A stretch of 16,576 bases of DNA from Pseudomonadota bacterium. Lineage in GTDB: Bacteria > Desulfobacterota > Desulfobacteria > Desulfobacterales > Desulfobacteraceae. The notes under the pieces are model-generated. The model made no database searches. It was not told where the DNA came from and was given only the letters and a program-made list of their open reading frames with translations. The translations under genes and the position numbers were made by a program. Of this stretch, positions 7,957 through 15,199 are shown one piece after another. The stretch is taken from NCBI GenBank assembly GCA_018816605.1, contig JAHIVS010000576.1, positions 1 through 16,576 of the forward strand, read 5' to 3'. Within the stretch, counting starts at the first letter, position 1; each line of letters opens with the position of its first letter.

Positions 7957-8561
7957 TCGTCTTCCAGGGATGAAGTGATCATGGTTTTCAATTCCCCATA
8001 ATTCCGGACGACCGGTATGTGCGGAAAATCCGTCACCACGGAAGCCGGCGGGCAGAAGAAAAATCCCTTGTCTGCCGCCTGGAGCATCCCAATGTCGTTA
8101 TAGGAATCCCCAAAGGCAATGACCTGGTAGTTCAAAGACTGTAATGCCTTTACCGCACGGGCTTTCTGGTTGTCGATGCGAAGCCTGTAGGCCGTGATAT
8201 TGCCGTCTGCATCAATGGTAAGGTTATGACAGAGCAACGCCGGGAACCCAAGCTTTGCCATGAGGGGCTTTGCAAACTCCTCAAAGGTGTCGGACAGGAT
8301 GAGTATCTGGGCCTGTTCCCGGATCCAGTCCAGCATCTGCCGCGCCCCCTCCAGAGGCTCTAAGGTGGATATCACCTGGCGGATGTCCTGGATTTTCAAT
8401 TTGTTTTCCTTTAAAATGGACAAGCGTTTGGTCATCAGCACATCATAATCGCTGATATCCCGTGTGGTGAGTTTCAATTCCTCTATTCCTGTTTTCAGGG
8501 CGACATTGATCCATATTTCAGGTAAAAACACCCCTTCCAGATCTGCTACAAGTATTTTCAT
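7950..8561 (-). CDS. thrH: ThrH-type phosphoserine phosphatase / homoserine phosphotransferase
   Basis: A 203-residue HAD-superfamily enzyme. The text closely follows Pseudomonas ThrH: DLEGVFLPEIW (7-17, nucleophile Asp7 and Glu9), TTRDISDYDVLM (32-43), ILSDTFEEF (88-96), and the metal-binding GDSYND (151-156). ThrH removes phosphate from phosphoserine and can pass it to homoserine, making homoserine phosphate for threonine synthase. Placement right behind hom supports the homoserine role, perhaps in place of a ThrB kinase. I chose the ATG at 8561 because GGGAGC lies 6 nt upstream and the protein then begins MKILVADLEG as in the family; a GTG at 8588 would add nine unlikely residues. There are 42 bp between the hom stop and this start. 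Confidence 0.92.
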   Translation of the reverse strand: MKILVADLEGVFLPEIWINVALKTGIEELKLTTRDISDYDVLMTKRLSILKENKLKIQDIRQVISTLEPLEGARQMLDWIREQAQILILSDTFEEFAKPLMAKLGFPALLCHNLTIDADGNITAYRLRIDNQKARAVKALQSLNYQVIAFGDSYNDIGMLQAADKGFFFCPPASVVTDFPHIPVVRNYGELKTMITSSLEDEC

Positions 8562-8603
8562 TGGGTTGCTCCCGGGATTTTTCTTCACGATGTTTTTATC
8601 ACG

Positions 8604-9917
8604 CTATTCCTGGACATCTTCTTCAATTCGGATGACGATGGGGTCTCCGGCCACAGAATCGGTGGCAGATATCTGGGTTAAGGCCTTTTGAACCCATTCT
8701 TCCTTTGCCATGTGGGTAATCATCACCACCGGCACTTTTCCATTGGTCTGCCGGCCCTTCTGGTGAACCGACTTGATACTGATGTTGTTCTCTCCCAAAA
8801 TGCCCGAAATTCTGGACAATACGCCCGGGTGATCCTGGGCCTCAAACCGCAAATAATACCGGGTATACAACTCGGCCATGGGCAGGATGGGAATGGATTT
8901 AATATTGTCTTCCGGATACCCGAGTATGGGCACCCGCTGCTGGGAATTGGAGATGATATTTCTGGCGATATCGGCAATATCACTGAGCACGGCACTGGCC
9001 GTGGGCATCATACCGGCCCCGCTTCCGTAGAGCATGGTCTTGCCCGTTGCGTCCGCATCAATGGCAATGGCATTCATGGAATGGTCCACATGGGACAGCG
9101 GATTGGCATTGGAGATCATGGTGGGATGCACCCTGGCCTCCACATGATCCCCGTGGACCTTTCCGATGGCCAGCAATTTAATGGTATACCCGAAGGAACG
9201 GGCAAATTCGATGTCCACCGGGGTAATGTTCCGAATGCCCTCCACATGAATATCCTCCAGATTGATCTCCATGCCGTGGGCCAGGGAATTTAAGATGGCC
9301 AGTTTATGGGCCGTGTCATGGCCGTCCACATCCAAAGAGGGTTCCGCCTCGGCAAACCCAAGTTTCTGGGCATCTTTCAGGGCATCTTCAAAAAGGGACC
9401 CGTCCCGGGATATCTTGGTCAGGATATAATTGCAGGTGCCGTTTAAAATGGCGGACATGGAACGAATGTCATTGGCCACAAGGGATTCCCGCAAAGATTT
9501 AATAATAGGCATGCACCCGCCGCAGCTGGCCTCAAATGCAAGGTCCACATGGTTTTTCCGGGCGGTTTTAACCAGTTCATTGCCATGGGATGCCAGCAGC
9601 GCCTTATTGGCAGTCACCACATGCTTGCCCTTTTCAAGGGCTGCAAGGACAAATTGTCTTGCAATGGTTTTGCCGCCGATCAGTTCCACTATGATATCAA
9701 TGGCCGGATCATTGATGACCTCAAGGGCGTCATTTACAAGGGCCGTATTGCCCAGGGCGACACCCCGGTCGGTTTTGGTATCAATATCCGCTATGGTTTT
9801 AAGGGATAAAAATGCCCCAATCCGTGCTTCGAGCAATTCTTTTTTTTGTTTTAGCAGGGTTGCAACACCTGCTCCCACAACCCCATACCCCAGGATTCCG
9901 ATATTGATTGTTTTCAT
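8604..9917 (-). CDS. hom: Homoserine dehydrogenase with C-terminal ACT domain
   Basis: A 437-residue monofunctional homoserine dehydrogenase: NAD(P)-dependent reduction of aspartate semialdehyde to homoserine, the branch to threonine and methionine. The N-terminal Rossmann motif GYGVVG (10-15), TANKALL (102-108), the signature NGTCNYIL (159-166), GFAEAEPSLDVDGHDTAHK with catalytic Lys205, and a C-terminal ACT domain (about 352-432, DHPGVLSRISGILGENNISI) for threonine feedback are all present. I chose the ATG at 9917; a TTG at 9953 would sit almost at the predicted transcription start and only add a non-conserved leader. A GGAG lies 12 nt before the ATG, somewhat far. First gene of an operon with thrH and hldA. 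Confidence 0.96.
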   Translation of the reverse strand: MKTINIGILGYGVVGAGVATLLKQKKELLEARIGAFLSLKTIADIDTKTDRGVALGNTALVNDALEVINDPAIDIIVELIGGKTIARQFVLAALEKGKHVVTANKALLASHGNELVKTARKNHVDLAFEASCGGCMPIIKSLRESLVANDIRSMSAILNGTCNYILTKISRDGSLFEDALKDAQKLGFAEAEPSLDVDGHDTAHKLAILNSLAHGMEINLEDIHVEGIRNITPVDIEFARSFGYTIKLLAIGKVHGDHVEARVHPTMISNANPLSHVDHSMNAIAIDADATGKTMLYGSGAGMMPTASAVLSDIADIARNIISNSQQRVPILGYPEDNIKSIPILPMAELYTRYYLRFEAQDHPGVLSRISGILGENNISIKSVHQKGRQTNGKVPVVMITHMAKEEWVQKALTQISATDSVAGDPIVIRIEEDVQE

Positions 9918-9961
9918 TGGTATAAAAGTCTCCGAAACGTTGGCTATTTTCAAATTTGAAT

Positions 9962-9990
9962 TAGATACAATATAAAGCCTTGTATGTCAA
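9962..9990 (-). promoter_or_regulatory. Promoter of the hom-thrH-hldA operon
   Basis: Minus strand: perfect TTGACA (-35, 9985-9990), 17-bp spacer, TATCTA (-10, 9962-9967). A TCTAAT two bases further downstream is an alternative -10. The -35 is one arm of the palindrome GTCAAAAAGCTTTTGAC shared with the purM promoter. Confidence 0.55.
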
Positions 9991-9997
9991 AAAGCTT

Positions 9998-10026
9998 TTG
10001 ACTTTTGGGCCCAATATGTTTATTGT
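9998..10026 (+). promoter_or_regulatory. Promoter of purM-tsaD
   Basis: TTGACT (-35, 9998-10003), 17-bp spacer, TATTGT (-10, 10021-10026), giving a leader of about 55 nt to the purM ATG. Its -35 is the second arm of the palindrome shared with the hom promoter, only 7 bp from the opposing -35. Confidence 0.5.
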
Positions 10027-10087
10027 TCAAGGGTTTTTAAGGCCAAATAAGTTGTATCCAAGAATGTGATTTCAAAGGTGATTTTAA

Positions 10088-11131
10088 ATGAACGATTCCT
10101 TGACCTATGCGGATTCCGGCGTTGATATCGAAAAAGCAAACCAGCTGGTTGACAGAATAAAAAACATAGCAAAATCCACGCCCAGATCCGGTGTAATGGG
10201 AGAAATAGGTGGTTTTGGCGGCCTTTATTCCTTAAATCTTTCCAATATTTCAAACCCTGTTCTGGTCAGCGCTACCGACGGTGTCGGCACCAAGCTCAAA
10301 ATCGCATTTCAAATGGACAAACATGACACCATTGGCATTGACCTGGTCGCCATGTGTGTTAACGACATCATTGTCCAGGGAGCCAAGCCTTTGTTTTTCC
10401 TGGATTATCTTGCCATGGGAGCCCTTGACAATGCGGTTGCCGAGCAAATTCTGCTGGGAATTGCAAAAGGATGCAATGAGGCCGGCTGTGCCCTGATCGG
10501 AGGAGAAACTGCGGAAATGCCGGGCATGTACCATTCCGGAGAATATGATCTTGCAGGCTTTTCCGTGGGTATTGTGGACAACACCAAGATCATTGACGGC
10601 TCCTATATCCGGCCGGGGCATAAACTGATCGGGATTGCCGCAAGCGGAGTTCACTCCAATGGCTTTTCCCTGGTTCGCAAAATATTTTTTGACAAGTGTA
10701 AATACACTGTCAACACCCACATACCCGAGTTCGGCACCACCCTTGGGGAAGAACTTTTAAAACCCACCGTCATTTATGTGGCCGGCATATTGAGTCTGTT
10801 GCGTGACCTGCCGATCCACGGCCTGTGCCATATCACAGGCGGCGGCATTGATGAAAATATTATCAGGGTCATTCCGGATTCCTGTAAAGCCCTTATCCAC
10901 AACGGATCATGGGAGATACCACCGGTATTCCAGGTTCTCCAAAAACTGGGAAACGTCTCGGACAACGAAATGCACCGAACCTTTAACAATGGAATCGGTA
11001 TGGTGGTGGTGGTGCCTGAAGCATCTGCAGAAGAGGTCATAGACCGCCTGGGTGCCATGGAAGAAAAAGCTTTTTTTATCGGTGAAATCACCTCCAGAAA
11101 AAACAACGAGCGTCAGACCCAATGGGTCTGA
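10088..11131 (+). CDS. purM: Phosphoribosylformylglycinamidine cyclo-ligase (AIR synthetase)
   Basis: A 347-residue enzyme of de novo purine synthesis that closes FGAM to aminoimidazole ribonucleotide using ATP. Family motifs in order: TYADSGVDI (6-14), the glycine-rich GEIGGFGGLY (38-47), ATDGVGTKLK (62-71), MCVNDIIVQGAKPLFFLDY (89-107), GGETAEMPGMY (138-148), ASGVHSNGFSLVRK (185-198) and HITGGGIDEN in the C-terminal half. Length is the usual one for PurM. AAGGTG lies 8 nt before the ATG. It is followed by tsaD 21 bp downstream on the same strand, so the pair is probably one transcript, and it is divergent from hom. Confidence 0.97.
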   Translation: MNDSLTYADSGVDIEKANQLVDRIKNIAKSTPRSGVMGEIGGFGGLYSLNLSNISNPVLVSATDGVGTKLKIAFQMDKHDTIGIDLVAMCVNDIIVQGAKPLFFLDYLAMGALDNAVAEQILLGIAKGCNEAGCALIGGETAEMPGMYHSGEYDLAGFSVGIVDNTKIIDGSYIRPGHKLIGIAASGVHSNGFSLVRKIFFDKCKYTVNTHIPEFGTTLGEELLKPTVIYVAGILSLLRDLPIHGLCHITGGGIDENIIRVIPDSCKALIHNGSWEIPPVFQVLQKLGNVSDNEMHRTFNNGIGMVVVVPEASAEEVIDRLGAMEEKAFFIGEITSRKNNERQTQWV

Positions 11132-11152
11132 TCTCCTGATAACCCGCCCCCC

Positions 11153-12151
11153 ATGATCATTCTAGGTATAGAATCCTCCTGCGATGAAACAGCGGCAGCA
11201 GTGGTGCAAAACGGCACCCGGATTCTGTCTTCGATCATTGCCTCCCAGGTGGATACCCACTGTAGATACGGCGGCGTAGTGCCGGAACTGGCTTCCCGCA
11301 TGCACATTGAAGCCATTGTTCCTGTGGTGGATGAGGCCGTTCAAAAAGCCGGCATCACCCTGGGGGATATTGACGGGGTGGCCGCCACCCGGGGACCCGG
11401 ACTCATCGGCGCCCTTCTGGTGGGCTTTTCCTTTGCAAAGGCCTTTGCCTGGGCCAGACAGATTCCCCTGGCCGGGGTCAACCATCTGGAAGCCCATATT
11501 TATTCTCTGCTTTTAATGGAAGCGCCGCCTTCCTTTCCTTTCATCGCCCTGGTGGTCTCAGGGGGACATACCAATATTTACCATGTGACCGGTCCTTCTG
11601 CCTTTGAACTCATGGGCCAGACAAGGGATGATGCGGCAGGAGAAGCCTTTGATAAGGTATCAAAACTGCTGGATCTGGGATATCCGGGCGGGCCCGTCAT
11701 AGAAACCCTGGCCAAGACAAAGGATCCGGGACATATTAAATTTCCCCGGACCCTGCTGGAGAAAGAAAGTTTTGACTTTAGTTTTTCCGGTTTAAAATCT
11801 TCCGTGGCCCGGTATCTCCATGATCATAAGATCACAAGCCCGGAAGACAAAGCCCAGATTGCATCCTCTTTCCAGGCAGCGGTCATTGATGTACTGACCT
11901 GCAAACTGATTCATGCAGCCCAGGTTAAATGTTGCAACCGTCTTGGTATTTCAGGGGGAGTTGCAGCCAACCGGACATTTGTGACCCAATTGTCTCTGGA
12001 GGCTTCCAGACAGAACATCCAGGTCTTTGCTCCACCCGTCGATCTGTGCGGAGACAACGCGGCCATGATTGCGGCCAGGGGATTTACCATGATCCAGGAA
12101 GGCCGTTTGTGCGACCTGGATCACGATGTGTTTTCCAGGACAAGGATTTAA
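11153..12151 (+). CDS. tsaD: tRNA N6-adenosine threonylcarbamoyltransferase
   Basis: A 332-residue Kae1/YgjD-family protein that transfers the threonylcarbamoyl group to A37 of ANN-decoding tRNAs together with TsaB and TsaE. Diagnostic motifs: ILGIESSCDETAAAV (3-17), GGVVPELASRMH (40-51), the metal site NHLEAH (His111, His115), VVSGGHT (134-140), GEAFDKV, LGYPGGP, and the C-terminal CGDNAAMIA with metal ligand Asp301. Length is normal. No Shine-Dalgarno-like sequence is seen in the C-rich 21-bp gap after purM, so initiation may depend on coupling to purM translation. It converges on the nagZ-like gene with 72 bp between; no clear terminator is seen there. Confidence 0.97.
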   Translation: MIILGIESSCDETAAAVVQNGTRILSSIIASQVDTHCRYGGVVPELASRMHIEAIVPVVDEAVQKAGITLGDIDGVAATRGPGLIGALLVGFSFAKAFAWARQIPLAGVNHLEAHIYSLLLMEAPPSFPFIALVVSGGHTNIYHVTGPSAFELMGQTRDDAAGEAFDKVSKLLDLGYPGGPVIETLAKTKDPGHIKFPRTLLEKESFDFSFSGLKSSVARYLHDHKITSPEDKAQIASSFQAAVIDVLTCKLIHAAQVKCCNRLGISGGVAANRTFVTQLSLEASRQNIQVFAPPVDLCGDNAAMIAARGFTMIQEGRLCDLDHDVFSRTRI

Positions 12152-12223
12152 ACGGAACCGATCCCCAATTTTTATTTTGGGACCCGGATGACTGCCCATA
12201 GTCCCAACGTCATAATCCTGTGT

Positions 12224-13270
12224 TTACACCGGCAGATACCTTTTCTTGGTTTGTAAGATCCGGTCCATGGATTCCCCGGCCAGGTCAAACAAAAGGGGAT
12301 TTTCATCCAACAGACGTCCCATTTCCTCCCAGGCAATCCTTATATTCGGACCTTTATGGCAGATCAGGGCCAGATCAATCCCAGATGCCAGAACCTGACG
12401 GACACAGGTTTTCATATCATGTTTAATGGCCTTCATATCCAGGTCATCGGTTAACACCAACCCTTGGTACCCCAATTGTTTTCTCAGAAGATCCCCGGCA
12501 ATATACGGGGATAGGCTGGCCTGCCAGGTATCATCCAACTGGGGATAGGAAATATGGGAAAGCATGATCCCTGCCACATTTGCATCCCTGGCCGCCTCAA
12601 AAGGCCTCAGATCTGTTGCCTTCAGGGTTTGTAAATTGATGTCCAGTGTCGGCAGAAAAAAATGGGAATCCTTTGTGGTCCTGCCGATGCCTGGAAAATG
12701 CTTGGCCACAGCCATGATTTTTTTCCTTTGCAGGGTTTTGATCACGGCAGATCCCAGTGCAGAAACCATTGCGGCATCCCCTTTAAACACACGATCCTTC
12801 ATGATGCTGTCCACGCCTTCGGGCGCCACATCCATCACAGGAGCCATGTTCATGTTAATGCCGGCAATGGTTAATTCCGCTGCAGTTACCCCTGCAAAAG
12901 CCTGGGCATCCTCCCGGGTATGCAGATAAGGATTGCCCGGAAACTGGGTAAAGGGGGGCTTGAGTCTTGCCACCACCCCCCCCTCCTGGTCAACGGCGAT
13001 AAAAAGAGACGGCTGACCGCAGTCCGCTGCATAGGATTGGACATCTGAACACAGGCGGCTCACCTGGTCCGGCGACTGGATATTGGGTCTGAACAAAATA
13101 ATGCCGCCGGCCTTTAGCTCCCGGATGATCCGTTTTAGATCCTGATTCAGGTGGGTTCCCTCAAACCCCAGCATGAGCCGCTGGCCGACCATCTGCTCCA
13201 AGGAAAAATCCGATTTTCCCCTGGAGCCTGACCCGACCGGCCAATCCTCTTCATCTGTTTCATCTTCCAT
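12224..13270 (-). CDS. nagZ: NagZ-like GH3 beta-N-acetylhexosaminidase (cytoplasmic)
   Basis: A 348-residue glycoside hydrolase family 3 protein. NagZ cuts GlcNAc from anhydro-muropeptides in peptidoglycan recycling. Motifs: GGIILFRPNI (55-64), IAVDQEGGVVARL (91-103), DRVFKGD with substrate Arg160, AKHFPGIGR (189-197; Lys190, His191), the general-acid dyad loop KDSH (Asp201, His203) and TDDLDM (274-279) with nucleophile Asp275. The usual GHG after KHFP is GIG here, but the catalytic residues are kept. There is no signal peptide; the first 20 residues are acidic and low complexity. The start is supported by GGAG 8 nt upstream and the gene begins 5 bp after the His-rich gene, as third member of the operon. 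An alternative role on other GlcNAc glycosides is possible. Confidence 0.88.
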   Translation of the reverse strand: MEDETDEEDWPVGSGSRGKSDFSLEQMVGQRLMLGFEGTHLNQDLKRIIRELKAGGIILFRPNIQSPDQVSRLCSDVQSYAADCGQPSLFIAVDQEGGVVARLKPPFTQFPGNPYLHTREDAQAFAGVTAAELTIAGINMNMAPVMDVAPEGVDSIMKDRVFKGDAAMVSALGSAVIKTLQRKKIMAVAKHFPGIGRTTKDSHFFLPTLDINLQTLKATDLRPFEAARDANVAGIMLSHISYPQLDDTWQASLSPYIAGDLLRKQLGYQGLVLTDDLDMKAIKHDMKTCVRQVLASGIDLALICHKGPNIRIAWEEMGRLLDENPLLFDLAGESMDRILQTKKRYLPV

Positions 13271-13275
13271 TGGTG

Positions 13276-13596
13276 TTACTCCGAAATCGCCTTCAACGCA
13301 GCTTCCAGTTTTTTTGTCACTTCCCGGGAAAGGCTTCCGGCCTGTTCAAGACAGGAGGCGACCTCGGTTATGCCGCCCTCCCTTGCCTTACCTGCCCAGG
13401 ATATAAAATTATCCTTGTGGCTGTCATTGTGGTCAATCCAATGGGTTAACAAGGTGGCAAGCTTTTGCTCCAGTGTCATTTCAGTGCCATGGGAATGGCC
13501 GTGGTCATGGGAGTGACCCCCATGGGAGTGACCGTGGGAATGCGGCTGGCTGCAGGAATGATCGTGGTCGTGGCTATGGTCGTGGTCGTGTGTCAT
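13276..13596 (-). CDS. Small His-rich metal-binding-type protein
   Basis: A 106-residue protein. Residues 1-37 are almost only His, Asp, Ser and Gly, with 15 His in HD/HS/HG alternation, a typical Zn/Ni/Co-binding head. Residues 40-106 are non-repetitive and look helical, with LLTHWIDHNDSHKDNFISWA (49-68), which adds three His, then an Ala/Glu-rich helix ending LEAALKAISE. I recall similar His-rich head plus HW-hNxxH tail proteins in anaerobes, function unknown. The ATG at 13596 has GGAG 7 nt upstream and overlaps the stop of the preceding gene as ATGA, so translation is likely coupled; a longer in-frame start would duplicate the end of that gene in another frame. Metal storage, delivery or sensing is inferred. 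Confidence 0.8.
   Translation of the reverse strand: MTHDHDHSHDHDHSCSQPHSHGHSHGGHSHDHGHSHGTEMTLEQKLATLLTHWIDHNDSHKDNFISWAGKAREGGITEVASCLEQAGSLSREVTKKLEAALKAISE
13506..13533. repeat. 13-bp tandem direct repeat within the His-rich coding segment
   Basis: CATGGGAGTGACC occurs at 13506-13518 and 13521-13533 (15-bp period), within a wider tract (about 13486-13594) of degenerate GTGGTC/CATGGG units encoding the His-rich head. In-frame gain or loss of units would change the number of His residues without breaking the gene. Confidence 0.7.
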
Positions 13597-15041
13597 AAAA
13601 GGACTCCGTTCAAATATTGTTCCAGACGAATAAGCTCCGGAGTGTATTGGTATACCGGTTGCCATTGTCTGAATGCATTAATTTCAATTCCATTATAAAT
13701 AATGGACACAGGTCTGTCAGCCGATACCACCACCACAATAATGCGGCTGTTACCAGCTGAAAATCTTAAGGCAGAGTTGTATCTTGCTCCCCTTGCCATG
13801 TTTTCCCAGGAAATGGTCTTCCCGTCCAAAAGACAGGCAAACCCATGGATACGATTATCCGGCGACAGATGAACCGCACCGTCTATACGCAACAGGGAAC
13901 AGGCAAGATCGATGTTTTTGGGTTCCAGAAGACTCAAGGGCGGATCCAGTACATGGCCGGACAGCCGGATGGGGACCTCGTTCAAATCAATCACCAGGGT
14001 ACAGCCGTGCCGGGCATGGCCGGCCCTGTGGACCAGGTGGGAAACCACCCGGAAAAGAGTGGCAGAGGCTTCGATTTCCATGTCCGCATCCAGCAGCAAC
14101 TCCTCAAGTTCTACCATCTTGGCCTCCCGGGTGGTGGAATGAAAACCGCCGTCAAAAAAAGAGGCTATTTTTTCAGTTCCGATCCGCAAGAACCCGTAAT
14201 CTCCTTTGAATTCGGCGACAATGGCATAGTCCGGCACAGGGCTGTCGGTAATCCCAATAATGGTATTGCCGTCGGACACCAGTTTTCTTTCCGATCTTTC
14301 AACCGCCACCAATAGTTTCCGGATATGTTTCACATTGGAAACAGACGGACGTTCGTGCTCCTGGATTCTGGTCAAAAAGGAGAGCTGCCCGATCCTCCGG
14401 GGGTCTGCAAAGAACAGGATTCCCCTGGCCCAGGCCCCTTCCTCCCTTGTCTTTGAAATATTCAAGATATCGTTGAGGATGAGGGGGATCTGGATCTTAT
14501 AGTCAAATTCCAGATGTTTGTCCCAGATATCCACAATATTGTCGGCAATGGCCTGGAGGGAAAAATTCTTTAAGACATAGTCTGAAGAATTAATGGGAGC
14601 GTTATGGGTGTTGTAGTCATGGACGAGCAACGACGCCGCCTGCTCCAGCCACCGCTCCGTCGGATGGATGGAACACATGTCCGGATGGTGCTCTGTAAAC
14701 CACATTTGATAAAAAAAGTCACTGGCACTTGCGCCGTAGGAGATCAGGCCCGACAATTCCAGATCATTTTCCGGAATCAAGTGCCCCTTGGGCTGGCGTA
14801 AAATATTTTCTTTTATGCGGTTCCGCCATTGACTGCCGTTGGCAAAAAAAAGGTCCTCAAGCTTGGATTCATGCCCCCGCAAAAGGCCCTGGGGATCAAA
14901 AATCGACATGGGATCATCCGGGTCAACCGCAAAAATCAAGGCGACCCGGGTGGGCCTGGAATACTTGGAAAGCCCTTCTGTCAGCCCATTCAGGATGTTG
15001 GCAATACATAATTTTCTATACGAGGCAGCATTCATAAGCAT
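13593..15041 (-). CDS. Protein with C-terminal DisA_N/diadenylate-cyclase-like domain and an N-terminal putative sensor region
   Basis: A protein of about 482 residues, soluble, no signal peptide or TM. The C-terminal part (about 325-455) has the order of a DAC (DisA_N) domain: a hydrophobic strand with GCTLVIDL (346-353), DGA at 387-389 in LLRIDGAVHLSPDNRI, LLDG, then GARYNSALRF (418-427) followed by strands IIVVVVS and VSIIYNG. In active diadenylate cyclases the second motif reads GTRHR; here His and the second Arg are replaced (RYN). The N-terminal 320 residues match no enzyme I know, but contain EGAWARGILFFADP and KLLVAVERSERKLVSDG segments reminiscent of the putative sensor domains (DACNV type) fused to DAC in other bacteria; this is from memory and uncertain. 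Start uncertain: ATG at 15041 (used), ATG at 15035 or TTG at 15053; none has a good Shine-Dalgarno. First gene of the operon with the His-rich and NagZ-like genes. Confidence 0.8.
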   Translation of the reverse strand: MLMNAASYRKLCIANILNGLTEGLSKYSRPTRVALIFAVDPDDPMSIFDPQGLLRGHESKLEDLFFANGSQWRNRIKENILRQPKGHLIPENDLELSGLISYGASASDFFYQMWFTEHHPDMCSIHPTERWLEQAASLLVHDYNTHNAPINSSDYVLKNFSLQAIADNIVDIWDKHLEFDYKIQIPLILNDILNISKTREEGAWARGILFFADPRRIGQLSFLTRIQEHERPSVSNVKHIRKLLVAVERSERKLVSDGNTIIGITDSPVPDYAIVAEFKGDYGFLRIGTEKIASFFDGGFHSTTREAKMVELEELLLDADMEIEASATLFRVVSHLVHRAGHARHGCTLVIDLNEVPIRLSGHVLDPPLSLLEPKNIDLACSLLRIDGAVHLSPDNRIHGFACLLDGKTISWENMARGARYNSALRFSAGNSRIIVVVVSADRPVSIIYNGIEINAFRQWQPVYQYTPELIRLEQYLNGVLL

Positions 15042-15199
15042 CACTATAACCAAGTTGTATGGATTTGTTTATGATCTGTTGATACTCTTGTTCCACGCTG
15101 TTTGGCAAGTTTTTTTTATGATTTTCATTACCCAAGTGTTGTAAAATAGCCAAAGGATTGCTATTGAAACAAAAAAAACTTTTGGAGGCACTATAAAGA

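Noticed and set aside
8688..9293. 201-codon plus-strand open frame
   Set aside because: It lies antisense inside hom, which has complete family motifs; Gly/His-rich composition is that of a shadow frame.
12152..12223. CCCAA/TTGGG hairpin between tsaD and the nagZ-like gene as a terminator
   Set aside because: Only 5 bp of stem and no T tract after it on either strand.
13506..13594. Short repeated units suggesting a CRISPR or satellite array
   Set aside because: The repeats are in frame and encode the His-rich head of a protein; no spacers or cas genes are present.
13845..14315. 156-codon plus-strand open frame
   Set aside because: Antisense shadow of the DAC-like gene.
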